From assembly GCA_947500525.1 (NCBI GenBank), contig CANMSH010000003.1, positions 1 to 64,000 on the forward strand: DNA of 64,000 nucleotides, in the 5' to 3' direction. Positions 17,278-26,597 of this stretch are shown here, piece by piece (the first letter of the stretch is position 1; the number at the start of each line of letters is the position of its first letter). Made by a program: the position numbers and the translations under genes. The notes beneath the pieces were generated by a model. That model was given only the letters and a program-made list of their open reading frames with translations. It did no database searches and had not been told where the DNA came from. The stretch is from an uncultured Flavobacteriaceae bacterium. GTDB taxonomy: Bacteria; Bacteroidota; Bacteroidia; Flavobacteriales; Flavobacteriaceae.

Positions 17278-18435
17278 CTAATTTAATTTTCTGAAAGTTT
17301 TCCACCATCTTTCTGGAACAACCTGATTTCCCGCCATTAAATAATCATCATAGGTACATGGTATTAACGTGCGCTTTTGCGATTTATTATTTTGGTGAAC
17401 AACTTCCATCCACCAACGATCGCTTTTATTGCTTTTGAAGAAATGTATAGTAGTGTCTTCTACTAGTACGATGTATTTTTTGTAGTCTTTTTTTGAAGTG
17501 AACGGATATTCGTTCGTTCTAAAATTATAGCCCTCGATAAAATACCAAATCATTTGAGCCATAAGTTGTGCCGTTTGATCTTGATCATCAAACTTTGCAT
17601 TGTATTCATAAATACCAAAGGAAGAAACTTTATCGCTGATACCAGCGTAACGAGCGATAGCACAAATTACTTCGCCGTAAAACCCGTTAGGAACGGCATT
17701 ATTATTTGCAGGAGCTTCTGTTCGACGAATAGCACCAATGTCTATACTAACAATGTCTGCATCTCGCATAATAGGTTCAACCAATTTTACGTTGCCTGCA
17801 ACCTCTCCTAATCTATATGCATCAAAATGAAGTTTTGACAATAGATCAATTTCTTCTTGAGAATTAAAAAAAGTTTGATAACCTATGTTACTATAGTTAA
17901 AGAGGTTGTTTGGTTTTTCCATTACAATCTTACTTAAATAAGATGTAGAGTTAATCTCTTCTTCTAAGTTACCAAGGTCAAACTTATTATCTACAACAGT
18001 TAAGTTAACTGTTTGTTCTAAATTATCATAGGCTCTATAATTAGCATAGGTCAAATCTTGCCCTCCTCCTATAATAATAGGTACGATATTCTTTTTTATA
18101 AGTATTGCTAAAATTTCTTTCAGTGCAAAATAAGTATCATCTACTTTATTTCCTTGAGGAATGTTACCTAAATCTATAATATTAGCAAACCAATTACCAT
18201 TGTACAATTCGTATAAATTTTTACGAACAGCACTAAGGTCTTTTCCAGCACCAAAATTATCAACGGTATTTCTATCTTCTAGTACACCAATTATAGCTAA
18301 TTGAGCAATTTCTATTTCTGGTACTCCTAACTGTTTTGAATGTATAGTAACGTTTTTACCTAGAGATTGTTCAGATAGTAATGCGGTATGCGCTACTACA
18401 GCATCATCTACAGGTAAAAGTATTTCAAAACTCAT
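17278..18435 (-). CDS. Ureohydrolase-fold (arginase/formimidoylglutamase-like) protein with lost metal ligands
   Basis: This 385-residue protein would be annotated as formimidoylglutamase or arginase from its fold: VPIIIGGGQDLTY, LTVVDNKFDL and DIVSIDIGAIRR sit where the family motifs lie. But the manganese ligands are missing. GGGHD reads GGGQD (His to Gln126), DAHxD reads DNKFD (His to Lys151), and SxDxDxxD reads SIDIGAIR (only the first Asp kept). A binuclear Mn centre therefore cannot form in the usual way, and hydrolase activity is unlikely. It also has a C-terminal ~70-residue extension ending in basic/aromatic residues (ERWWKTFRKLN). It lies between topA and gldK, all on the minus strand, hinting at a structural or regulatory role with the gliding/secretion genes. 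Confidence 0.8.
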   Translation of the reverse strand: MSFEILLPVDDAVVAHTALLSEQSLGKNVTIHSKQLGVPEIEIAQLAIIGVLEDRNTVDNFGAGKDLSAVRKNLYELYNGNWFANIIDLGNIPQGNKVDDTYFALKEILAILIKKNIVPIIIGGGQDLTYANYRAYDNLEQTVNLTVVDNKFDLGNLEEEINSTSYLSKIVMEKPNNLFNYSNIGYQTFFNSQEEIDLLSKLHFDAYRLGEVAGNVKLVEPIMRDADIVSIDIGAIRRTEAPANNNAVPNGFYGEVICAIARYAGISDKVSSFGIYEYNAKFDDQDQTAQLMAQMIWYFIEGYNFRTNEYPFTSKKDYKKYIVLVEDTTIHFFKSNKSDRWWMEVVHQNNKSQKRTLIPCTYDDYLMAGNQVVPERWWKTFRKLN

Positions 18436-18464
18436 AGGTTCGAGGATCGATGTTTAAAATGAAA

Positions 18465-20951
18465 TTATTTTTTCTTTGCTGTTTTCTTTTTCGCAGCTTT
18501 CTTTTTAGGTGTCTTCTTTTCTATCATATCTTTTACCTCATCAAGCGTTAGCTTTGCAGCATCTACTGTTTTTGGTAATTCTATTTTAATCTTTCCTTTG
18601 AGAATGTTATGTCTTCCCCATCGCGCTTTCTCTACACGTATGCCTTCATCTTCCCAATTATGAACAACCTTATCTATTTCTTTTTGGATTTTAACTTCGA
18701 TCAATTCAATAATATCACTTTCTGATAGGTTATCCCAATCATATTTTTTATTGACATTGATAAACATGTTATTCCATTTAATAAAGGGGCCAAATCTTCC
18801 TTTTCCTTTTTGAACAGGCAAGTCTTTGTACGTATATATAGGAGCATCTGCCTCTTCTTTTTCTTTAATGAGTACAATGGCATCATCTAGTTCTACACTT
18901 AGTGGATCTACACCTTTTGGCAACGAAACAAATTTAGAACCATATTTAACATAGGGTCCGAAACGCCCATTGTTCACTAACAGTTCTTCTCCTTTATAGG
19001 TACCAATATTCTTTGGAAGTTTGAAGAGATCCATCGCTTCTTCATACGTAATAGTATTCAATTGCTGATCTGGCGAAAGACTTGCAAACGTTGGTTTTTC
19101 TTCATCATCGACGGTTCCCATCTGCACCATAGGTCCAAATTTTCCTAAACGAACACTCACTTGTTTTCCTGTTTTCGGATCTTTTCCTAAAATACGTTCT
19201 CCAGATTCTCTTTCTGCATTTTCTTGAACATCCAATACCTTAGGATGAAAATCTTTATAGAATGCTTTCATAACCGTTGTCCAATCTTCTTTTCCGTCAG
19301 CGATATCATCAAATTGATTTTCAACACTCGCGGTAAAGTTATAATCTAAAATGGTTTTGAAATGATTCACTAGGAAATCGGTTACAATCATTCCAATATC
19401 TGTCGGTACTAATTTTCCTTTGTCTGAACCAACTTTTTCGGTCAGTTTATTTTCCTTTAATTCTCCTCCTTTTAATACTAACTGTGTATATGTTCTTTCT
19501 ACACCCTCCACTGCACCTTTCTCAACATATTTTCTATTTTGTATTGTTGATATAGTTGGGGCATATGTTGAAGGTCTTCCAATACCCAACTCTTCGAGTT
19601 TCTTTACCAAAGAAGCTTCTGTATATCTATAAGGAGCACGAGAATAACGCTCGGTCGCACTGATATATTTGTTCAATAATTGTTCATTCACTTTTAAGGC
19701 AGGTAACATTCCTTCTTGTTCTGCATCTTCATCATCTGTACCTTCGAGATACACCTTCAAAAATCCATCAAAAAGGATTACTTGTCCGTTAGCCGTGAAC
19801 GTTTCACTATGCGTATTTGCTTCTATTTTAACATTCGTTCGTTCTAACTGAGCATCGCTCATTTGAGAAGCAATAGCTCGTTTCCAAATCAAATCATACA
19901 AACGTGCTTGATCTCTTTCTATATCCACAGAGTTTATGGCAAAATTTGTAGGTCTAATAGCCTCGTGCGCCTCTTGAGCTCCTTTAGTTTTACCTTTATA
20001 CTTTCTTTCATTACTGTAACGTTCTCCATAAAAATTTTGGATCGCTTCAGCAGCGCCATTTCTCGCATCATCTGATAAGTTTACACTATCAGTTCTCATA
20101 TATGTTATCAATCCTGCTTCATACAAACGCTGCGCCATATTCATGGTTTTACTAACCGAAAAATACAATTTACGAGAAGCCTCTTGTTGTAATGTTGATG
20201 TTGTAAAAGGAGGGGCAGGAGATTTTTTTGCGGGTTTCTTTTCTAAATTGGCAACCTTAAAATTGGCTGATCCATTTTTCTCTAAAAATGCATATGCTTC
20301 TTCTTTCGTTTCGAACGTCTTTGGCAATTTCGCCTTAAATGATTGACCTGCTTCGTTAGAAAACTCAGCATCAATTCTATATGATCCTACGGGTTTAAAA
20401 GCACTAATTTCTCGCTCTCGTTCAACAATCAATCTCACCGAGACTGACTGAACACGTCCGGCAGAAAGACCACCTTTTACCTTACGCCATAATACAGGCG
20501 ACAGTTCATAACCTACAATTCTATCTAAAACACGTCTTGCTTGTTGTGCATCAACTAAATCATAATCTATAGAGCGTGGATTCTCAACAGCTTTTTGAAT
20601 TGCCGTTTTAGTTATCTCATGAAAAACAATTCTTTTCGTTTTTTCATCATCTAATTTCAACTGCTTAAATAGGTGCCAGGCAATCGCTTCTCCTTCTCTA
20701 TCCTCATCACTAGCCAACCAAACGGTTTCAGCTTTCTTTGCTAAATCTTTCAGTTTTTTAACAACGGCCTTTTTATCTGAAGAAACACTATATTTTGGCA
20801 TAAAATCACCCTCAACATTCACTCCTAATTCTTTGGATGGTAAATCTGCAATATGGCCGTAACTCGATTCTACTTGAAAATCTTTACCTAAAAATTTTTC
20901 AATAGTTTTTGCCTTGGCAGGTGACTCTACAATTACTAAATTTTTTGCCAT
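18465..20951 (-). CDS. topA: DNA topoisomerase I
   Basis: The 828-residue type IA topoisomerase relaxes negatively supercoiled DNA. The Toprim domain starts at residue 3 (NLVIVESPAKAKTIEKFLG; acidic DEDREGEAIAWH). The catalytic tyrosine lies in GLITYMRTDSVNLS. After the core there are C-terminal repeats without zinc-binding cysteines (GPMVQMG, GPYVKYGSKFVSLPKG, GPFIKWNNMFIN), then a lysine-rich tail (KKKAAKKKTAKKK), both normal for Bacteroidota TopA. Translation starts at MAKNLVIV. It is upstream of the ureohydrolase-like gene (29-bp gap) and probably co-transcribed with it. Confidence 0.97.
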   Translation of the reverse strand: MAKNLVIVESPAKAKTIEKFLGKDFQVESSYGHIADLPSKELGVNVEGDFMPKYSVSSDKKAVVKKLKDLAKKAETVWLASDEDREGEAIAWHLFKQLKLDDEKTKRIVFHEITKTAIQKAVENPRSIDYDLVDAQQARRVLDRIVGYELSPVLWRKVKGGLSAGRVQSVSVRLIVEREREISAFKPVGSYRIDAEFSNEAGQSFKAKLPKTFETKEEAYAFLEKNGSANFKVANLEKKPAKKSPAPPFTTSTLQQEASRKLYFSVSKTMNMAQRLYEAGLITYMRTDSVNLSDDARNGAAEAIQNFYGERYSNERKYKGKTKGAQEAHEAIRPTNFAINSVDIERDQARLYDLIWKRAIASQMSDAQLERTNVKIEANTHSETFTANGQVILFDGFLKVYLEGTDDEDAEQEGMLPALKVNEQLLNKYISATERYSRAPYRYTEASLVKKLEELGIGRPSTYAPTISTIQNRKYVEKGAVEGVERTYTQLVLKGGELKENKLTEKVGSDKGKLVPTDIGMIVTDFLVNHFKTILDYNFTASVENQFDDIADGKEDWTTVMKAFYKDFHPKVLDVQENAERESGERILGKDPKTGKQVSVRLGKFGPMVQMGTVDDEEKPTFASLSPDQQLNTITYEEAMDLFKLPKNIGTYKGEELLVNNGRFGPYVKYGSKFVSLPKGVDPLSVELDDAIVLIKEKEEADAPIYTYKDLPVQKGKGRFGPFIKWNNMFINVNKKYDWDNLSESDIIELIEVKIQKEIDKVVHNWEDEGIRVEKARWGRHNILKGKIKIELPKTVDAAKLTLDEVKDMIEKKTPKKKAAKKKTAKKK

Positions 20952-21061
20952 ATTTAAATTTTTGAAGGTACAAATGTAGATGAAAAAAAGTTTATGTACC
21001 TAATTTTAATTTCTTTCAAGCCTATTTTTTAACAATAATTTAGGGCATTGTAATATGCATT

Positions 21062-21973
21062 TCAAAAATCTCGACTGTAGACGAATGTGCCAAAACCATG
21101 AGAAGTAGAAAGCGGTGTTTCTCTCGAATTAAAATTATACAGCAGCCTAAAGGTGTTTCGCTTATTCTTATAAACCGCACCAAATTTAAGTTTGACAATA
21201 TGCCTTGAAATGTCAGTAGTAAATAATTCATCATCACTTAATAAACTTCCCTGAATCAAGGTATTATGGGCAACATATCGATATCCTAGAGAAACAAGTC
21301 CATAAAACTCCCGAGCACCAGTTGTATCAATAGACCCTAATCTTGAAGAATTACTTAACTTATTATACTTACCAAAAAAATAATGAACATTATTTTCTAA
21401 AAAAATATCTTTTGTACCAAGCGCCGGAAAAAATTCATATTGAATATTATTTCGCTCACTCAAAGTCCAACTGCGCAGATAGCGATATTTTAAATTGAAT
21501 AACCATTTAAATGCTATCTCCTCCTCCCAACTAGTAAAATTATCTAATCCTAAAACTTCATGAAACCATACTTGAAGATCTCCAGCCAATGATTCTTTAC
21601 CCGTAATTCCTGTTTCGAATGTTAAAAATTTTGAAGACTCTTTAGAAATACGACCAACTTCGAAACTCCCAAAAAGCCATCCCGCAAACGGTCTATCAAA
21701 ATCATCAGTATTAAAAGAGCTTAAATTTTTAGGTGTATAGATTTCATTACCCACTTTAAAACTTAACAGTAGGGCACTATCTTCTTCTTTGTTAAAAATA
21801 AAATTTCTTTCAATGCGCTTTTTATAGGTTAAAAAATGACCTCCAGTATAATATCTGTCTACAAAAATAAATTTATCATTCTCAATCTTAAGTTCAATTT
21901 GTTCATCAATTTGTTGCGCATTACCGGCATAGCTTAGGATATATAGGAATAAGAGAAAATAACGTTTTTTCAA
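21062..21973 (-). CDS. LpxR-like (DUF2219) outer-membrane protein, possible lipid A 3'-O-deacylase
   Basis: The 303-residue protein has a signal peptide ending in NAQQ. It carries the DUF2219/LpxR hallmarks: NDKFIFVDRYYTGGHFLTYKKR near the N-terminus, RPFAGWLFGSFEVGR, and repeated amphipathic strands typical of an outer-membrane barrel. LpxR removes acyl chains from the 3' position of lipid A. The N-D and Y-T-x-G positions around the first strand are kept, but catalytic competence cannot be judged fully by eye. It is monocistronic on the minus strand, divergent from miaB. Confidence 0.75.
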   Translation of the reverse strand: MKKRYFLLFLYILSYAGNAQQIDEQIELKIENDKFIFVDRYYTGGHFLTYKKRIERNFIFNKEEDSALLLSFKVGNEIYTPKNLSSFNTDDFDRPFAGWLFGSFEVGRISKESSKFLTFETGITGKESLAGDLQVWFHEVLGLDNFTSWEEEIAFKWLFNLKYRYLRSWTLSERNNIQYEFFPALGTKDIFLENNVHYFFGKYNKLSNSSRLGSIDTTGAREFYGLVSLGYRYVAHNTLIQGSLLSDDELFTTDISRHIVKLKFGAVYKNKRNTFRLLYNFNSRETPLSTSHGFGTFVYSRDF

Positions 21974-22041
21974 CTGAGAGTTACTGTTTTAAAGTTGGAC
22001 GTGAATATTACGAAAAATTACATGTAAAAAATACTGCCAAT

Positions 22042-22075
22042 TTGTCATCTTATTTAGAGTTTGGTTGTATATTTG
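22042..22075 (+). promoter_or_regulatory. Bacteroidota-type promoter of miaB
   Basis: TTG (22042-22044), 23-bp spacer, TATATTTG (22068-22075). The start ATG is at 22092. This promoter covers the TTG at 22065, which argues against using that upstream TTG as translation start. Confidence 0.55.
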
Positions 22076-22091
22076 TACCTCAATTTTGAAT

Positions 22092-23543
22092 ATGAGCGAA
22101 GAGAAAATAATAGAAGAAAAAAAGCAAGGGCAAGCACTAGTTACTGAGCAAATAAGCGGCAATAATAAAAAACTGTTTATAGAGAGCTATGGTTGTCAAA
22201 TGAATTTAAATGATAGTGAAATTGTGGCTTCAATATTGGCCAAAGAAGGTTTCAATACAACACAACAATTAGATGATGCCGATCTCGTATTAGTAAATAC
22301 GTGCTCAATTAGAGATAAAGCTGAACAAACCATACGTAAACGCTTGCAATATTATAATAAGGTAAAAAAAGTTAACCCATCAATGAAAGTTGGTGTGTTG
22401 GGATGTATGGCAGAACGCTTAAAGTCTAAATTTCTTGAAGAGGAGAAAATTGTTGACTTAGTTGTTGGACCAGATGCTTACAGAGATTTACCCAATTTAG
22501 TGCAAGAAGTAGAAGAAGGTAGAGACGCCGTAAACGTTATCTTATCTAAAGATGAAACTTATGGAGATGTTGCTCCGGTACGCTTAAACTCAAATGGAGT
22601 ATCTGCTTTTGTTTCGATTACAAGAGGTTGCGATAATATGTGTACTTTTTGCGTAGTTCCTTTTACGCGAGGACGAGAACGAAGTCGTGATCCGAAGAGT
22701 ATTCTAGAAGAGATTCGAGAAATGCAAAAGAAAAATTTCAAAGAAATTACACTGCTCGGGCAAAATGTTGATAGCTACCTATGGTATGGTGGAGGCTTGA
22801 AAAAAGATTTTAAAAAAGCTTCTGAAATTGCACAAGCTACTGCCGTTGATTTTGCGCAATTACTAGATATGTGCGCTACCGAATTTCCCAAAATGCGGAT
22901 ACGCTTTTTCACTTCAAATCCACAGGACATGAGTCTTGATGTGATTCATGCCATGGCGAAACATGAAAATATATGCAAATACTTGCATTTACCAGTACAA
23001 TCTGGAAGTACAAGAATGCTTGAAAAAATGAATCGTCAACATACGCGTGAGGAATACATTGAGCTTATTGATGCTATTTTAGAAATCGTGCCTGAAATGG
23101 CATTTAGTCAAGACATGATGACTGGTTTTTGTGGAGAAACAGAAGAAGATCATCAAGACACTATTTCATTAATGGAATATGTAAAATATGATTATGGTTT
23201 CATGTTCGCTTATTCTGAAAGACCAGGTACGTTAGCAGCGAAGAAATATGAAGATGATATTCCGTTAGAGGTCAAAAAAAGACGTTTGGCTGAAATAATC
23301 GCTTTACAACTAGAACATTCTCACTACAGAACGCAACAGCATGTAGGTAAGATTGAAGAAGTGTTAATTGAAGGAACTTCAAAGAAATCAGACGCCCATT
23401 GGAAAGCTAGAAATTCTCAAAATACTGTTGTTATTTTCCCGAAAGAAAATTACAGGATGGGAGATTTTGTAAATGTAAAAATTGAGTCTTGTACGAAAGC
23501 TACCCTTATCGGAACAGCTGTAGGATATTCAAAAAATAACTAA
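22092..23543 (+). CDS. miaB: tRNA-2-methylthio-N6-dimethylallyladenosine synthase
   Basis: The 483-residue radical-SAM methylthiotransferase modifies A37 of tRNAs reading UNN codons. It has the N-terminal UPF0004 domain (KLFIESYGCQMNLNDSE with its cluster cysteines, NTCSIRDKAEQ, GVLGCMAER). The radical-SAM motif follows at RGCDNMCTFCVVPFTRGRERSR (CxxxCxxC), then PVQSGS and a C-terminal TRAM domain (GKIEEVLIEG). The ATG at 22092 is preferred over a TTG 27 bp upstream because the promoter covers the latter. The gene is 1 bp from the sigma-54 activator gene downstream, giving an operon. Confidence 0.95.
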   Translation: MSEEKIIEEKKQGQALVTEQISGNNKKLFIESYGCQMNLNDSEIVASILAKEGFNTTQQLDDADLVLVNTCSIRDKAEQTIRKRLQYYNKVKKVNPSMKVGVLGCMAERLKSKFLEEEKIVDLVVGPDAYRDLPNLVQEVEEGRDAVNVILSKDETYGDVAPVRLNSNGVSAFVSITRGCDNMCTFCVVPFTRGRERSRDPKSILEEIREMQKKNFKEITLLGQNVDSYLWYGGGLKKDFKKASEIAQATAVDFAQLLDMCATEFPKMRIRFFTSNPQDMSLDVIHAMAKHENICKYLHLPVQSGSTRMLEKMNRQHTREEYIELIDAILEIVPEMAFSQDMMTGFCGETEEDHQDTISLMEYVKYDYGFMFAYSERPGTLAAKKYEDDIPLEVKKRRLAEIIALQLEHSHYRTQQHVGKIEEVLIEGTSKKSDAHWKARNSQNTVVIFPKENYRMGDFVNVKIESCTKATLIGTAVGYSKNN

Positions 23544-23544
23544 T

Positions 23545-24777
23545 ATGGAAAATTTACAAGCTCTTAAACAACGATTTGGTATCATAGGAAATGATGCTTT
23601 ACTAAATAGGTCGCTTGAAAAAGCTGTACGAGTTGCACCTACCGATATCACCGTATTAGTTACTGGTGAAAGTGGCGTTGGTAAAGAAAGTATTCCTAAA
23701 ATTATACATCAATTATCGCATCGAAAGCATGCTAAATATATTGCCGTAAACTGTGGAGCCATACCTGAGGGAACCATAGACAGTGAGCTCTTTGGGCATG
23801 AAAAAGGAGCTTTTACAGGTGCTACCCAAACTAGAAATGGATATTTTGAAGTTGCCGATGGTGGTACTATCTTTTTGGATGAAGTAGGCGAATTACCATT
23901 AACAACTCAAGTGCGCTTGTTACGTGTTTTAGAAAATGGTGAGTTTATTAAAGTTGGTTCATCGAAAGTTCAAAAAACAAATGTTCGAATAGTCGCGGCT
24001 ACAAACATGAACATGATGGAAGCGATACAAAAAGGTAAGTTTCGTGAAGATTTATACTATCGATTAAGTACAGTAGACATTCATTTGCCTGCACTTAGAA
24101 AACGTAAAGATGATATTCATTTAATTTTCCGAAAATTCGCGTCCGATTTTGCACAAAAGTACAGCATGCCAACAATTCGTTTAGAGCCAGAAGCAATTCC
24201 TATTTTATTGAGTTATGCTTGGCGCGGAAATATCCGTCAATTAAGAAATATAACAGAACAAATTTCTGTAATCGAGCAAAACCGAAGTATTTCAGCTCAT
24301 ACGTTGTCGAACTATTTACCCAAACATGTAGGAAATCTCCCAGCTTTGGTTGATGCTAAAACAGGCGCGAGCGATTTTGCCAATGAACGCGAAATACTCT
24401 ACAAGGTACTCTTTGATATGCGCAACGATATCACCGACTTAAAAAAATTAACCTTGGAGTTAATGGAAAGTGGTAATAGCGTTCAGGTAAAAGAAAATAA
24501 CCAACGTTTGATTCAAAAAATCTATGGAGAAGAAGATGACGACGTTGATAATTTGGTAGAAATTATTCCTGCTCAGAAAACAGAGGTGTATCAGCCTCAA
24601 CAAGATGCATATCAAGATGCCGAAACGGTTGAAGAAACCTTATCATTACAAGAGAAAGAATTTGAAATGATTAAACGCGCTTTAGAGCGCAACCATAATA
24701 AACGTAAATTGGCCGCCAAAGAATTAGGTATTTCTGAAAGAACATTATATCGTAAAATAAAACAGTTCGATTTGTAA
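23545..24777 (+). CDS. Sigma-54-dependent transcriptional activator without receiver domain
   Basis: The 410-residue protein starts directly with the AAA+ domain. Walker A is GESGVGKES, the sigma-54 contact loop is GAFTGA (intact), Walker B is GGTIFLDEVGELP, and an arginine finger region RLLRVLENGEF and sensor II WRGNIRQLRN follow. After a low-complexity acidic linker, the C-terminus is a Fis-type helix-turn-helix (KLAAKELGISERTLYRKIKQF). There is no N-terminal response-regulator or GAF domain, so activity may be set by expression level or by a partner. The position between miaB and an LptE-like gene suggests control of envelope functions; its targets are not visible here. Confidence 0.93.
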   Translation: MENLQALKQRFGIIGNDALLNRSLEKAVRVAPTDITVLVTGESGVGKESIPKIIHQLSHRKHAKYIAVNCGAIPEGTIDSELFGHEKGAFTGATQTRNGYFEVADGGTIFLDEVGELPLTTQVRLLRVLENGEFIKVGSSKVQKTNVRIVAATNMNMMEAIQKGKFREDLYYRLSTVDIHLPALRKRKDDIHLIFRKFASDFAQKYSMPTIRLEPEAIPILLSYAWRGNIRQLRNITEQISVIEQNRSISAHTLSNYLPKHVGNLPALVDAKTGASDFANEREILYKVLFDMRNDITDLKKLTLELMESGNSVQVKENNQRLIQKIYGEEDDDVDNLVEIIPAQKTEVYQPQQDAYQDAETVEETLSLQEKEFEMIKRALERNHNKRKLAAKELGISERTLYRKIKQFDL

Positions 24778-24813
24778 ATTCTATTCTTAAATCGTTTCTT
24801 TGTTCACTATCTT

Positions 24814-25320
24814 ATGAAAAAAAGCACACTTTTATTTTTGATGATTGCACTCATTACCTTGGTGAGCTGTAGTGTGAAGTATTCCTTCACCGGAGGAAGT
24901 ACTGGTGATGCAAAAACAATACAAATTGATTTTTTTCCAAACAACGCAACCTTAGTAGAACCCATTGTAAGTCAAAAGTTTACAAAAGAATTACGCGATC
25001 TATTTCTAAGACAAACCAGTTTAGATTTAGTAACAACCGATGGAGATTTACGATTTGAAGGAGAAATCACCGAATATAGACTGATTCCAATAAGCGCAAC
25101 AGCCGAACAAACGGCCGCTCAAAACAGGTTAACAGTGGGAGTACGTGTACGTTTTTATAATAAACTAGTACCTGATGATGATTTTGAGAAAACCTTTTCT
25201 TTTTTCTCAGATTTCGATGCGAACGCTCAACTTACAGGGAGCCTTTTAGAAGATGCACTCACCGAAATATTTGAAAGAGTAACACAAGATATTTATAACG
25301 CTTCTGTAGCAAAATGGTAA
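24814..25320 (+). CDS. lptE: LptE-like outer-membrane assembly lipoprotein
   Basis: The 168-residue lipoprotein has lipobox LVSCS with Cys at about 20, followed by YSFTGGSTGDAKTIQIDFFPNNA, the typical opening of the Bacteroidota LptE family. LptE plugs the LptD barrel that inserts LPS into the outer membrane. The C-terminal half has the expected two-strand/two-helix pattern. Its stop is directly followed by the next ATG, so the two are coupled. The assignment rests on family pattern and gene order (miaB, sigma-54 activator, lptE, TPR-like protein, secG), which is typical of flavobacteria. Confidence 0.85.
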   Translation: MKKSTLLFLMIALITLVSCSVKYSFTGGSTGDAKTIQIDFFPNNATLVEPIVSQKFTKELRDLFLRQTSLDLVTTDGDLRFEGEITEYRLIPISATAEQTAAQNRLTVGVRVRFYNKLVPDDDFEKTFSFFSDFDANAQLTGSLLEDALTEIFERVTQDIYNASVAKW

Positions 25321-26097
25321 ATGAAATTAGCTGACTTTACATATCTCTTAAAAGAACCTTGCTCAATTACTGCTGAGCAAACTAAAGAAATGGAAGGTAT
25401 TATTCAAATGTATCCGTATTTTCAAGTTGCTCATTTGTTGCGTCTCAAAGGGTTAAAAAAACAGCATAGTTTTAATTACAACAAAGCGTTAAAGACTACC
25501 GCTGCACGTACAACCAATAGAACTGTGTTATTTGACTTTATTACACAAGATACCTTAGATATTGAACGTAAAGATCTAAAGCATCAAAAAGTACTGCAAG
25601 AGACCGAAATTATAGATGCTGAAATTATTGAAAAAGTGCAAGTTACGCAGCCTATAGTACAGCCTCCAAGTACAAAAAAACCAGTATTAGAAAGTCTTCA
25701 AATTGGGGAACCCTTAGATTTTGACAAAAGTGAAATGCATTCTTTTAATGAATGGCTTCAATTAACAAGCTTTGCGCCTATAGAGCGCGTTGAACAAGTG
25801 GCAGAAAAAATTGATGCTGAAAAATCTAAAAACTTCGAATTAATTGATCAATTTATCGCCACAAAACCAAAAATAAAACCAACTGATACTTCAAATACAA
25901 TTGACATCTCTTCTCAGAGTACCGTAGAAAATGAAAGCTTGATGACCGAAACTTTGGCTAGAGTATATCTAGAGCAAAAGAAGTATGAAAAAGCTATTAA
26001 AGCTTTTCATATTTTAAGTTTGAAATATCCAGAAAAAAGTGGTTTCTTTGCAGACCGAATTAAAGCGGTCAAATTTTTACAACAAAATAAAGAATAA
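25321..26097 (+). CDS. Tetratricopeptide-like protein of the lptE-secG operon
   Basis: The 258-residue protein has no signal peptide or membrane helix. The N-terminal ~60 residues (DFTYLLKEPCSITAEQTKEMEGIIQMYPYFQVAHLLRLK, seen as separate helices) are conserved in Bacteroidota proteins at this locus. The middle is a variable, charged linker, and the C-terminal 50 residues form a TPR-like pair (ARVYLEQKKYEKAIKAFHIL, then YPEKSGFFADRIK). It likely acts as a cytoplasmic scaffold, but no precise function is known. The start codon abuts the lptE stop; secG follows after 2 bp. Confidence 0.7.
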   Translation: MKLADFTYLLKEPCSITAEQTKEMEGIIQMYPYFQVAHLLRLKGLKKQHSFNYNKALKTTAARTTNRTVLFDFITQDTLDIERKDLKHQKVLQETEIIDAEIIEKVQVTQPIVQPPSTKKPVLESLQIGEPLDFDKSEMHSFNEWLQLTSFAPIERVEQVAEKIDAEKSKNFELIDQFIATKPKIKPTDTSNTIDISSQSTVENESLMTETLARVYLEQKKYEKAIKAFHILSLKYPEKSGFFADRIKAVKFLQQNKE

Positions 26098-26099
26098 AT

Positions 26100-26441
26100 A
26101 TGTTTAGTGTATTTTTAATTTTAATCATAGCGGTTGCTATTTTACTCATATTGATTATTATGGTACAAAACCCAAAAGGTGGTGGATTGTCTTCTTCTTT
26201 TGGAGGTCAAGGTGCGCAGAGTTTAGGTGGAGTACAAAACACGAATAATTTTCTAGATAGAACAACATGGACCTTAGCAATTGCGCTGTTTGTCTTAATT
26301 TTAGCTTCTAATTTTACGATTCCAAGAAACACAGTAATAGAAGATTCTCAGATAGAAAATACAATTAATGATAGAGAAATATCAACAGAGGTTCCCCAAA
26401 ATGCGGTTCCTGCTGCTACACCTCAAGATACAACGAATTAA
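26100..26441 (+). CDS. secG: Protein translocase subunit SecG
   Basis: The 113-residue protein has two membrane helices (about 2-21 and 58-76) joined by the diagnostic glycine/serine-rich loop MVQNPKGGGLSSSFGG. This is the SecG layout of the SecYEG channel. A polar C-terminal extension (residues ~80-113) is usual in Bacteroidota. It ends the miaB-secG transcription unit, with a strong terminator at 26471-26505. Confidence 0.93.
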   Translation: MFSVFLILIIAVAILLILIIMVQNPKGGGLSSSFGGQGAQSLGGVQNTNNFLDRTTWTLAIALFVLILASNFTIPRNTVIEDSQIENTINDREISTEVPQNAVPAATPQDTTN

Positions 26442-26470
26442 CTAATTCAAATACTATTATTTTTGAAACA

Positions 26471-26505
26471 AAATGCCAACGAGAAATGACACGTTGGCAT
26501 TTTTT
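26471..26505 (+). terminator. Terminator after secG
   Basis: 11-bp stem (AAATGCCAACG / CGTTGGCATTT) with a 10-nt loop and a run of T. It divides the secG operon from groES-groEL. Confidence 0.85.
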
Positions 26506-26524
26506 ATTTTATATACATAACAAA

Positions 26525-26555
26525 TTGTCATTATTTTTTAATTGGCATACTTTTC
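26525..26555 (+). promoter_or_regulatory. Probable promoter of groES-groEL
   Basis: TTG (26525-26527), 20-bp spacer, TACTTTTC (26548-26555), 7 of 8 to TAnnTTTG. No CIRCE-type inverted repeat is visible, so HrcA control is not supported by this sequence. Confidence 0.4.
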
Positions 26556-26597
26556 GCTAATTCATCTTAGATTAATAGTAACTTAAACATTATACAA

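Noticed and set aside
26504..26597. CIRCE element before groES
   Set aside because: No inverted repeat of the CIRCE type (9-bp arms around a 9-bp spacer) could be found in this interval.
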